5,205 bases of DNA from CAWJHE01 sp964614855 (GCA_964614855.1 CAZTMX010000206.1:1-5205), one strand, 5' to 3'. Counted from the first letter of the stretch, positions 1 to 5,205 are shown. The notes: generated by a model from the sequence alone, not told the origin. Made by a program: numbers and translations.

Positions 1-23
1 AATATGTATTCCAGGGAGAATGT

Positions 24-27
24 GAGG
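24..27 (+). promoter_or_regulatory. Shine-Dalgarno site for the TTG-started membrane protein gene
   Basis: GAGG lies 7 nt before the TTG at 35. An in-frame TGA at 23-25 leaves only three codons (GGC GCC AAA) before that TTG, so TTG is the first usable start in the frame and this GAGG is the site that supports it. Confidence 0.5.
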
Positions 28-34
28 CGCCAAA

Positions 35-490
35 TTGCTAAAAAAGAGTAAAACCAGTGCATTCCTGCTCAGCGCCATCTGTGTGCTTTCTTTCGCATTG
101 ATCTCGGCGTTGATTAATATCCTGATCCCCTACCTTGTGACTGGCGATTTACAGACAGTGGTTTCCAACCCGGGTCAACTCTCCAGGGTACAAGATATTC
201 TGATCTTGATAGGGATCTTGCTGGTCCTAATCCTGGGATTGGTCAGTATAGGGGCTTATTGGATAGTTAGATTTTTTGGCGAGCGTTATTACGGCAGCAC
301 CGGGGCGATCCGCTGGGCGTTATTTGGTGCATTATTTGCGCTTTTTCTGGCAGCACCAGACAAGCTGCTGCCAGAAAATTTATATATAGTAGGCTACCTG
401 CTGAAATTTCTGGCTGTATTTGCAGCCTTCTTTCTGGCTCGTTTCATTATCCCAATTCAAAAATCCATGAAGCGTACAGCCAAAAGATAA
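35..490 (+). CDS. Four-helix integral membrane protein of unknown function
   Basis: I do not recognise a family. The 151-residue product has four hydrophobic segments, at about residues 9-34, 53-78, 92-107 and 117-140, so it should be a small inner-membrane protein. The N-terminus (MLKKSK) and C-terminus (KSMKRTAKR) are both strongly basic, which by the positive-inside rule puts both ends in the cytoplasm. A 20-residue polar loop (about 35-52) separates helices 1 and 2, and a short basic/aromatic loop (RFFGERYYGSTG, 79-90) lies between helices 2 and 3. No catalytic motif, Cys pair or His ligand pattern is visible. The start is TTG at 35, forced by a TGA at 23-25 and supported by GAGG at 24-27. 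All three plus frames are open from the left edge to stops at 25, 41 and 51, so an upstream gene could end just before this one or overlap it. The gene converges on the ccm cluster, so a functional link to cytochrome maturation is not implied. Confidence 0.75.
   Translation: MLKKSKTSAFLLSAICVLSFALISALINILIPYLVTGDLQTVVSNPGQLSRVQDILILIGILLVLILGLVSIGAYWIVRFFGERYYGSTGAIRWALFGALFALFLAAPDKLLPENLYIVGYLLKFLAVFAAFFLARFIIPIQKSMKRTAKR
343..378. repeat. Perfect 13-bp inverted repeat within a coding region
   Basis: The arms TTTTCTGGCAGCA (343-355) and TGCTGCCAGAAAA (366-378) are exact reverse complements separated by a 10-nt loop (356-365). The stem would be stable in RNA from either strand. It sits inside the membrane protein gene, covering the end of helix 3 and the following loop. 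It is not a classical intrinsic terminator: neither strand has a U-run after the stem, because the T/A tracts are part of the stem itself. Confidence 0.8.
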
Positions 491-518
491 ATGAATTACG
501 CTTGCGGAAAGATGGTAG

Positions 519-689
519 TTAATTGCCCGATTCGTCTTCCAGCTCCAGCATCAACGCCAATTCTTGTTCCTGTTTGCGAAAGCGTAAATAAAGGCTGGCA
601 ATATAAATAAGCATCACCCCAAAGATCACACTAAATCCAGCAATCATATAGTTTGTTGTATTGGCGGTTGCTTCTTGTAAATATAACAT
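519..689 (-). CDS. ccmD: CcmD-like small single-pass membrane protein
   Basis: This 56-residue product, starting MLYLQEA and ending DESGN, has one hydrophobic segment (about residues 15-33, from MIAGFSVIF to LIYIASLYL). A basic patch RFRKQ (36-40) and an acidic, probably helical tail follow. That is the layout of CcmD: one helix, N-terminus outside, charged C-terminus in the cytoplasm. In System I, CcmD is needed for release of heme-loaded CcmE from the CcmABC complex. Evidence here is size, topology and position directly after ccmC, since CcmD sequences are poorly conserved. The start is ATG 689, 6 nt after GGGAGG at 696-701; the in-frame ATG at 695 abuts that site and is too close. The gap from the ccmC stop is 19 nt. 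This is the last gene of the cluster; 28 bp separate its stop from that of the convergent membrane protein gene. It could instead be an unrelated small membrane protein, but position makes CcmD the best call. Confidence 0.8.
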   Translation of the reverse strand: MLYLQEATANTTNYMIAGFSVIFGVMLIYIASLYLRFRKQEQELALMLELEDESGN

Positions 690-695
690 GATCAT

Positions 696-701
696 CCTCC
701 C
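696..701 (-). promoter_or_regulatory. Shine-Dalgarno site for ccmD
   Basis: GGGAGG on the minus strand is followed 6 nt later by ATG at 689. It decides the start of the small ccmD-like gene, because the in-frame ATG at 695 begins immediately after the GGAGG core. Confidence 0.7.
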
Positions 702-708
702 TCTGCTG

Positions 709-1407
709 TTACCCCATTGCCTTTAGCTTTAACTGCTCGACTTTTTCCGCCAAACTACCTAAACGAATACGATGCCAGAGTAAATTAACGAATATCAACG
801 AGAAGGTTAACAGGCTGAACATAAATGTCTGCAGCATCGCTGGGGACATGTCAAAGCTGCCTGCCGCACCTGGCTGGTTGGATCCGACAACGACTGGATG
901 GATTGTGCGAAATAGCCTGGCTGAAAGGAATGTCATCGGCACGCTGATAAAGCCAATGATCGCATACACTGCGCTAAAACGGGCACGGCGGTTAGGGTCT
1001 TCAATCCCGGCACGCAGCATCAGGTAGGCTGCATAAATTAATTCCATGATGGTTGCAGTGGTCAGGCGCGGATCCCAGGTCCACCATGTGTTCCATACGG
1101 GTCTGGCCCAAATTGAACCTGAGACAATGGTGATAAACGTAAAAACGATGGCAATTTCCACAGCAGAAAGACCGACAATATCCATCTTCTGGTTACCTTT
1201 TGCCAGATAAAGGATGCCTGCCACAGCTGCCACCAGAAAACCCAACATCCCCACCCATCCCGCAGCGACATGGAAATAAAACACCTTTTGCACATCCCCC
1301 ATGACCTTTTCTGTGGGTGTAAAGAAGAACACCAGTGCAGTAGCTGCCAGGAAGAAAAGCAATGTCACTACATCTAAGGCTCTAAGCAAACGAGGTACTT
1401 TTGACAT
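709..1407 (-). CDS. ccmC: Heme-handling protein CcmC of cytochrome c maturation
   Basis: CcmC is a six-helix membrane protein of the heme-handling (WWD) family. It holds heme at the outer face of the membrane and presents it to CcmE, with CcmAB driving release of holo-CcmE. The product is 232 residues, close to the usual CcmC length of about 230-250 and far shorter than CcmF. Family marks are present: the tryptophan-rich WWD segment W105-N-T-W-W-T-W-D112-P-R-L-T, and two histidines, H46 in FYFHVAAGW and H170 in TIHPVV, which match the heme-ligand histidines of E. coli CcmC (His60 and His184). Helices fall at about 11-29, 48-69, 79-98, 117-132, 144-161 and 192-210. The start is ATG 1407, 8 nt after the GGAGG core. 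A GTG at 1416 opens a longer frame, but it lies inside the Shine-Dalgarno sequence, and ATG 1413 is also too close. It lies 38 nt after ccmB and 19 nt before the ccmD-like gene. Confidence 0.95.
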   Translation of the reverse strand: MSKVPRLLRALDVVTLLFFLAATALVFFFTPTEKVMGDVQKVFYFHVAAGWVGMLGFLVAAVAGILYLAKGNQKMDIVGLSAVEIAIVFTFITIVSGSIWARPVWNTWWTWDPRLTTATIMELIYAAYLMLRAGIEDPNRRARFSAVYAIIGFISVPMTFLSARLFRTIHPVVVGSNQPGAAGSFDMSPAMLQTFMFSLLTFSLIFVNLLWHRIRLGSLAEKVEQLKLKAMG

Positions 1408-1411
1408 TTTC

Positions 1412-1420
1412 ATCACCTCC
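1412..1420 (-). promoter_or_regulatory. Extended Shine-Dalgarno site for ccmC
   Basis: GGAGGTGAT on the minus strand is a nine-base match to the complement of the canonical 16S rRNA 3' end. ATG 1407 follows the GGAGG core by 8 nt. The possible starts GTG 1416 and ATG 1413 fall within or against this site, so it decides in favour of 1407. It is the strongest ribosome binding site in the window. Confidence 0.8.
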
Positions 1421-1445
1421 GATAATTCATCTGATCAAGCCAGGC

Positions 1446-2117
1446 TTACTCTTCTACCACAAAATCGAAAACCATAAAGGCTATGGCGATAAATACAACA
1501 TCGTATACAATCAACAGGTTCAGCCAGGGCATAATTTCTGCCAGTTCGATTTGCGTTAAAAACCCACTGCTGGCCTTTACTGCAGCGATAAATAACGGCA
1601 GCACAACCGGAAATAACAATATCGGCAGCAGGATATCGCGAGTGCGTGTTTGAACCGCCATACTGGACAACAATGTTCCTACTGCCACATACCCAATCGA
1701 CCCCAAGAGAATCACCAGCAGCAAACCCGGGTCAAATAAATTGGTATTGTAGAGTACGCTGTACACCGGGAGTACAATGGCTTCCACAATCAACATGAAG
1801 AACAGGTTACCCAGCATCTTTCCAAAGTAAATCGCACTGCGGTCTACAGGCGCCAGTAACAGACCATCCAGGCAGCCGCGGTCTTTTTCCATCGCCATGG
1901 AGCGGTTCAACCCAGTTGTACCCGCAAAGGCAAATGTGACCCAGAGCACACCGGAAGTCACATTGGACCTGGTTTTGGCATCCAATTCCAGGGCGAAGTT
2001 GAAGATCATGATCACCAGCAGGGCAAATACAAGCATGGCGGAGAGCAACTCACGGCTGCGCATCTCCGCTGCCAGGTCTTTCCATACGACTGCCCATAGC
2101 GCGCGCAAAAAACCCAT
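1446..2117 (-). CDS. ccmB: Heme exporter permease CcmB
   Basis: CcmB is the membrane subunit that pairs with the CcmA ATPase. The CcmAB complex joins CcmC and CcmD and uses ATP to release heme-loaded CcmE. The product is 223 residues, the normal family length. Six hydrophobic segments are visible, at about 25-43, 54-70, 100-121, 131-155, 162-180 and 197-220. The most diagnostic region is 62-99: FAGTTGLNRSM, then the charged stretch A-M-E-K-D-R-G, then C-L-D-G-L-L-L-A-P-V-D-R-S. This block after helix 2 is highly conserved in CcmB. The N-terminal VWKDLAAEMRSRE (11-23) is also typical and lies before the first helix. The ATG at 2117 comes three bases after the ccmA stop codon. The nearest purine-rich site (GGAAGGA, inside the end of ccmA) is about 13 nt away, so translation probably depends on coupling to ccmA. 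No key segment is missing. Confidence 0.95.
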   Translation of the reverse strand: MGFLRALWAVVWKDLAAEMRSRELLSAMLVFALLVIMIFNFALELDAKTRSNVTSGVLWVTFAFAGTTGLNRSMAMEKDRGCLDGLLLAPVDRSAIYFGKMLGNLFFMLIVEAIVLPVYSVLYNTNLFDPGLLLVILLGSIGYVAVGTLLSSMAVQTRTRDILLPILLFPVVLPLFIAAVKASSGFLTQIELAEIMPWLNLLIVYDVVFIAIAFMVFDFVVEE

Positions 2118-2120
2118 AGG

Positions 2121-2876
2121 CTAAGGTTTTCCTTCCTGAAGCGCCTGGCGGTAAAAGCCCAGCAACTGGTTTGTATCAATTTCAGAGCGCTCCCGTGAAG
2201 CGACAATCACACCTTTTGAAATCACATCAAAGCGAGAGGCAAGGTCTGCCGCTCTCGACAGGTCATGGCTTGTCATCACCACAGTCCTTCCGCGGGCAGC
2301 TACTTCTTGTAAGACATTATCGAGCATCGCACAGGCGTCTTGATCCAGACCGGTGTGAGGCTCATCAAAAAGCATCACCTCAGGATTGTGCAAAACCGCC
2401 CTGCCGATTGCCAGGCGCTGCTGCATACCGCGAGAAAACGTGCGCACCAGATCACCACGCCTGTTCGCCAAACCCACCATCTCCAGCACTTCCTGGATAC
2501 GTGCTTTTAGATCCGGCACCGCATACATACGACCGTAAAAAACCAGGTTTTCTTCTGCAGTCAAGTCGCCGTACAGCAGCGGTTGGTGCGAGACAACCCC
2601 CAGGATGCGCCTCACAGCTGCCGCTTGCCCGGGCAAGGAAAACCCGGCGATACGGACTTCTCCAAAGGATGGGCGCGAAAGCGAAGATAACACGCGCAAG
2701 AAAGTGGTCTTCCCAGCGCCATTGGGACCCAGTAAGGCCACAAATTCCCCCGGATACACCTGGAAATTTAGTTCCTTCAAGACGGATTTTAAACCAAACC
2801 GTTTAACCAGTTTTCGCGCCACAATAATCGGAGCTGAACCCTTGGCCTGCGAGTCGGGAGGTTGAGTATCCACCAT
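2121..2876 (-). CDS. ccmA: Cytochrome c maturation ABC ATPase CcmA
   Basis: CcmA is the cytoplasmic ATPase of the CcmABCD complex. With the ATG start the protein has 251 residues. All ABC motifs are intact: Walker A G50-P-N-G-A-G-K56-T-T, Q-loop Q98, signature F147-S-R-G-M-Q-Q-R154, Walker B V167-M-L-F-D171-E172, D-loop G176-L-D178 and switch histidine H204. Length, and position directly before ccmB and ccmC, identify it as CcmA rather than a generic ABC ATPase. The signature FSRGMQQR differs from the LSAGQQRR type of proteobacterial CcmA. About 16 polar N-terminal residues precede the first strand. A GTG at 2888 opens a frame four residues longer, but it lies within the sequence GGGTGAG that serves as ribosome binding site for ATG 2876. 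The gap from the cytochrome gene is 20 nt with this start (8 nt with GTG). Only three bases separate its stop from the ccmB start. Confidence 0.95.
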   Translation of the reverse strand: MVDTQPPDSQAKGSAPIIVARKLVKRFGLKSVLKELNFQVYPGEFVALLGPNGAGKTTFLRVLSSLSRPSFGEVRIAGFSLPGQAAAVRRILGVVSHQPLLYGDLTAEENLVFYGRMYAVPDLKARIQEVLEMVGLANRRGDLVRTFSRGMQQRLAIGRAVLHNPEVMLFDEPHTGLDQDACAMLDNVLQEVAARGRTVVMTSHDLSRAADLASRFDVISKGVIVASRERSEIDTNQLLGFYRQALQEGKP

Positions 2877-2884
2877 GGCGATTC

Positions 2885-2889
2885 TCACC
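2885..2889 (-). promoter_or_regulatory. Probable Shine-Dalgarno site for ccmA
   Basis: GGTGA on the minus strand (within GGGTGAG) lies 8 nt before ATG 2876 and matches part of the anti-Shine-Dalgarno complement. The GTG that would give the longest frame (2888) is part of this site. The site lacks GGAGG, so it is moderate in strength. Confidence 0.45.
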
Positions 2890-2896
2890 CGCTGAC

Positions 2897-4855
2897 CTAA
2901 TTGCTAATCACCTGGCGCAAACGTTCTTTAAGTTCCTTACGGCGCTGAAGATATGCGTCTTCAGGCAGCTCTCCTGCCCGATACAGGTCATCCAGGGTTA
3001 GAATCGCATCCATAATAGTCTCGGCAGGTTGTTGCACCGGCGGCTCTGGCTCCAATTCTTCTTCTTCTGTTTTCTGACGCGCTTTATTCCGCTGGAAAAG
3101 CCAAACCCCAGCCACCAACAAGGCAAGGCCTAACGCCCCAATGCCGATTAAAATGCTTGAGGTGTTGTTGAGATTTTCTCCAATAAATTTACCGGTAATG
3201 GTCAGCTCTATATTTTCGCCAGCTTTGAGACTGCTGGCATTGTACATACGATACTGCGTGCCTTGCACATCACGCGTGCCAGCATCTTGCAGCGTATCTC
3301 CCTTGATTTCCAACCCGGCTGCCGGCAAGAGGATGACCACCGCATTGGTGTTTAGCTGCATTTTCCGATCTAACACAACTTTCTTTGAATACGGCAGCTC
3401 ATAAGTAAATAATACCTGGTAATTGGCTACCCCAGGTCGAACAGGTTGGCTGTCGCTAAAACCGCCATCCGTTGGGAAGAAACGCCCGCCCAATTCGCCA
3501 TCCTGGAATTGAAGGTTAAGCGCTTCATCCGGTAAGCTGAAAGACAAAACCGGTCCATCTTGGATAGCGGAGACGATAGTCTTTTGCGATGGATTGGAGA
3601 TCACGTACAACTCAACCACTTGCAAGGTCTGTTCATCCAGAAAATCAAAAAAGAAATGTAAGCGATCCACGGACAAGAGGCTGGTATCTGTGGAAGTATC
3701 GAAGATTTCGATTGGCATTTCGAAATTTTCCACTTCACCAGTAGCCGTGGCGACATCTGACCCGTAGGTAATCCCACTATAGTCAACGGTAGCCAGGAAA
3801 ATCCTGCCTTCCGTCATCTCTACATTGTCAAAAGCAAATGTGCCATCAGCAGCCAGGGTGGTTGTCTGGGTCAGCACCACGCTCATCTGATCAAACCCAT
3901 GAAGCACAACCTCAAGGTTTTCCTTAGGATGGGTGTCAGAGCCATAGATAACAGACCCGGTAATTGAACCCAGGCTGATTGGTATCACTGTCGGAGTTGC
4001 GGTATTTCTCGGTTTTGCGGTGGCTTGCGCAACCGGTTTCGTGACTTGGGTTGTGCCAGGGCTCTCCACCCCTTTTGTCGCTCCTGCAGTGGGTGCAGCA
4101 GGAGTACCTGCACTTTCGGTCAAAGGTTGGGAAATCTCCACTGGCAAGAAAGACAGCGAGCGAATATAGGCAGCCAATGCCCAGCGCTGGTCATCCGAAT
4201 ATTCAACATCAAAGGCAGGCATGGCTGAACCCATTCCGTTTTTGATGGCAATAAAATAATCCATCTGCGACTTTTCAGCCATCTGTTGTTGGTCAGTGAA
4301 ATCCGCTGGTTTTACATCCAGACCGGCAGACATCGGTCCAATCCCTTTGCCGTCCGCCCCATGACAGCCTGAACAACCGCTGTTAAATAACGCTTTTCCT
4401 TCTTCAATGGTTTGCATGGATGCACTCAAGCTCATGGCATACGCCACAACATCCCAGCGCTGTTTGTTTGTAAGCGAGCGGAACGGGGGCATAAACCTTT
4501 CCAAATCGCCTTTGGTCACCAGTTCAAACCAATCCGATGGTACAGCCTGGCGGCCAACATCAACAGATGCCAGAGCAGCGACCGGGTTGGGCATTTCCGA
4601 GGCTTGCGGCCCATCACCCAAACCTTTTTCACCATGACAACCAGCACACTTTTCTAAAAAGATCACTTCTCCTTGAGCGGGGTCCGGAGGCACCAAAGGA
4701 TAAACCGGCTCGCTGGTTGCTTCTACAGCACTTGGAACCTGTACAGGAGGCTGGTAACCTGGAGGAGGTGTTACATCGGCGGCGAGGGAAAAATTGCATC
4801 CTGCCAGGAAAATTGTGAGGAATAGTGGAACAATAATTAGAGGATTTCTTTTCAT
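2897..4855 (-). CDS. Membrane-anchored diheme c-type cytochrome lipoprotein, multidomain
   Basis: This is an extracytoplasmic electron-transfer protein of 652 residues with a C-terminal membrane anchor. Residues 1-20 form a lipoprotein signal with lipobox L17-A-G-C20. A proline-rich spacer leads to two class I cytochrome c domains: heme site C70-A-G-C-H74 with likely axial M122 (RFMPPF), and C161-S-G-C-H165 with likely axial M212 (SAMPAF). A T/A/P-rich linker (about 245-292) follows. Residues 295-378 resemble a carboxypeptidase-regulatory-like beta domain (GSITGSVIYG, ADGTFAFDNV). Residues 390-556 are beta-rich and I cannot name them. A transmembrane helix spans about 567-587, then an acidic cytoplasmic stretch (EEEELEPEPP) and a SHOCT-like tail (about 617-650, LDDLYRAGELPEDAYLQRRKEL). 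Both hemes would be attached by the System I pathway, part of which is encoded just downstream. The ATG at 4855 fits the signal peptide, but no clear Shine-Dalgarno is seen in the 41-nt gap before it. The redox partner is unknown. Confidence 0.9.
   Translation of the reverse strand: MKRNPLIIVPLFLTIFLAGCNFSLAADVTPPPGYQPPVQVPSAVEATSEPVYPLVPPDPAQGEVIFLEKCAGCHGEKGLGDGPQASEMPNPVAALASVDVGRQAVPSDWFELVTKGDLERFMPPFRSLTNKQRWDVVAYAMSLSASMQTIEEGKALFNSGCSGCHGADGKGIGPMSAGLDVKPADFTDQQQMAEKSQMDYFIAIKNGMGSAMPAFDVEYSDDQRWALAAYIRSLSFLPVEISQPLTESAGTPAAPTAGATKGVESPGTTQVTKPVAQATAKPRNTATPTVIPISLGSITGSVIYGSDTHPKENLEVVLHGFDQMSVVLTQTTTLAADGTFAFDNVEMTEGRIFLATVDYSGITYGSDVATATGEVENFEMPIEIFDTSTDTSLLSVDRLHFFFDFLDEQTLQVVELYVISNPSQKTIVSAIQDGPVLSFSLPDEALNLQFQDGELGGRFFPTDGGFSDSQPVRPGVANYQVLFTYELPYSKKVVLDRKMQLNTNAVVILLPAAGLEIKGDTLQDAGTRDVQGTQYRMYNASSLKAGENIELTITGKFIGENLNNTSSILIGIGALGLALLVAGVWLFQRNKARQKTEEEELEPEPPVQQPAETIMDAILTLDDLYRAGELPEDAYLQRRKELKERLRQVISN
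4148..4678 (-). repeat. Tandem duplication of a heme domain inside the cytochrome
   Basis: The two heme domains of the cytochrome keep the same spacing. Heme Cys C70 and C161 are 91 residues apart, ligand Met M122 and M212 are 90 apart, and the closing helices QRWDVVAYAMSLS (132-144) and QRWALAAYIRSLS (223-235) are 91 apart. GxGxGP also follows each CXXCH. The period of about 91 residues indicates duplication of one monoheme domain, now diverged at the DNA level. Confidence 0.8.
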
Positions 4856-4896
4856 TGCGTTTACATTTTCAAATATCAGAAGGATTTTCCAGGTTA

Positions 4897-5205
4897 TCAG
4901 ATTTTATTACCGCACTTTGGGCAAAATCTATCGGACACCTGAAGCGGCGACCCACACTGCGGACAAAAACCCGCAGCCTTATCGGGTCGCCCTCGTTTTC
5001 GGTTTGCAAGGATAACCTCAAGATTATCATCCGCGTCTGAAGCCGCGGCTTTGATCGAACCTGTACTAATTGGCGTTTCTTGACCGCTCTGGCTGGCAGG
5101 AGCAACCGTTGGTGAAGCAGACGGCTCTCGACCGCAAGCTGAATCAGCCCGGCGGGCTGCAATAGCTTCCTCCAACCTGTCTTCTAAAGAGAGCGTGCCA
5201 GTCTG
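4897..5205 (-). CDS. Zinc-ribbon protein, C-terminal part (5' end outside the window)
   Basis: The frame is open to the right edge, so the gene is partial; 102 residues are visible. A TTG at 5175 could be called a start, but the frame upstream has no stop and reads LEDRLEEAIAARR continuously across it, so it is probably internal. Visible parts in order: a charged helical segment (LEDRLEEAIAARR, 7-19); a low-complexity S/T/A/P/Q linker (about 24-56); a second helical or basic stretch (NLEVILANRKRGRP, 61-74); and a C-terminal zinc ribbon with C81-P-Q-C84 and C95-P-K-C98, the two-CPxCG pattern that binds one zinc. Such ribbons are common protein- or nucleic-acid-binding ends and do not define a reaction. 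It is co-directional with the cytochrome gene and ends 41 nt before it, so the two are probably co-transcribed. A role in heme or cytochrome assembly is possible from position only. Confidence 0.8.
   Translation of the reverse strand, partial: QTGTLSLEDRLEEAIAARRADSACGREPSASPTVAPASQSGQETPISTGSIKAAASDADDNLEVILANRKRGRPDKAAGFCPQCGSPLQVSDRFCPKCGNKI

Noticed and set aside
1..51. Possible 3' end of an upstream plus-strand gene
   Set aside because: All three plus frames are open from the edge (stops at 25, 41 and 51). Frame 1 reads a plausible charged end (YSRENVRRQIAKKE), but at most 16 codons are visible and the frame cannot be chosen.
1062..1295. Minus-strand frame of 77 codons inside ccmC
   Set aside because: It is an out-of-frame reading of the ccmC helices and WWD region, with no independent support.
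2171..2806. Plus-strand open frame of 211 codons
   Set aside because: It lies antisense to ccmA, whose motifs are all intact. The translation is rich in S, R, P and H with no hydrophobic or motif pattern, as expected for a shadow frame.
4081..4104. Inverted repeat CTCCTGC / GCAGGAG
   Set aside because: The arms are only 7 bp and lie in the Ala/Pro/Thr linker of the cytochrome, where repetitive GCN/CCN codons produce such matches.
4407..4818. Several overlapping plus-strand frames of 76 to 93 codons
   Set aside because: All are antisense to the heme domains of the cytochrome, which carry clear CXXCH motifs. No ribosome site or protein motif supports them.
4856..4896. Possible promoter before the cytochrome gene
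   Set aside because: The 41-nt gap has AT-rich bits (GATATT, TTGAAA) but no pair of -35 and -10 elements in the right order and spacing. Co-transcription with the zinc-ribbon gene is simpler.
5173..5175. TTG as start of the zinc-ribbon gene
   Set aside because: The frame stays open to the window edge and the residues on both sides form one continuous charged helix; no clear Shine-Dalgarno at proper spacing is seen. The gene is more likely truncated by the edge.

Overview
The window looks like chromosomal DNA of a bacterium of the Chloroflexota, probably class Anaerolineae. That placement is an inference. It rests on the mid-range GC, on a lipoprotein cytochrome with a T/A/P-rich linker containing a TATPT stretch, on a C-terminal double-Cys zinc ribbon of the FCPQCG...FCPKCG type, and on these genes sitting directly upstream of ccmABC. 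No 16S rRNA or other decisive marker is present.

Most of the window (5205 down to 519) is one minus-strand gene cluster, very probably one operon. In transcription order it holds: the 3' part of a zinc-ribbon protein gene (cut by the right edge); a 652-residue diheme cytochrome c lipoprotein; ccmA (ABC ATPase); ccmB (ABC permease); ccmC (heme-handling WWD protein); and a ccmD-like gene of 56 codons. Gaps are about 3 to 41 nt, and no terminator or promoter is visible between genes. CcmABCD is the heme-delivery half of the System I (Ccm) cytochrome c maturation pathway. The cytochrome encoded in the same cluster carries two CXXCH heme sites, so the cluster contains part of the maturation machinery together with a likely client. 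The later System I components (CcmE, CcmF, CcmG, CcmH/I) are not in the window; they may lie beyond the right edge or elsewhere.

The left end (35 to 490) holds a plus-strand gene for a four-helix membrane protein of unknown function. It converges on the ccm cluster with only 28 bp between the two stop codons and no recognisable terminator there. A perfect 13-bp inverted repeat lies inside this gene.

Start sites matter here. The longest frames of ccmA and ccmC begin at GTG codons that are themselves part of the Shine-Dalgarno sequence; the ATGs 12 and 9 nt downstream are better starts, and they are used here. No stretch over 300 bases lacks a gene. No RNA gene, mobile element or CRISPR array was seen. 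The most notable object is the cytochrome: N-terminal lipid anchor, two tandemly duplicated heme domains, beta-rich extracellular domains, a transmembrane helix and a SHOCT-like cytoplasmic tail in one chain.
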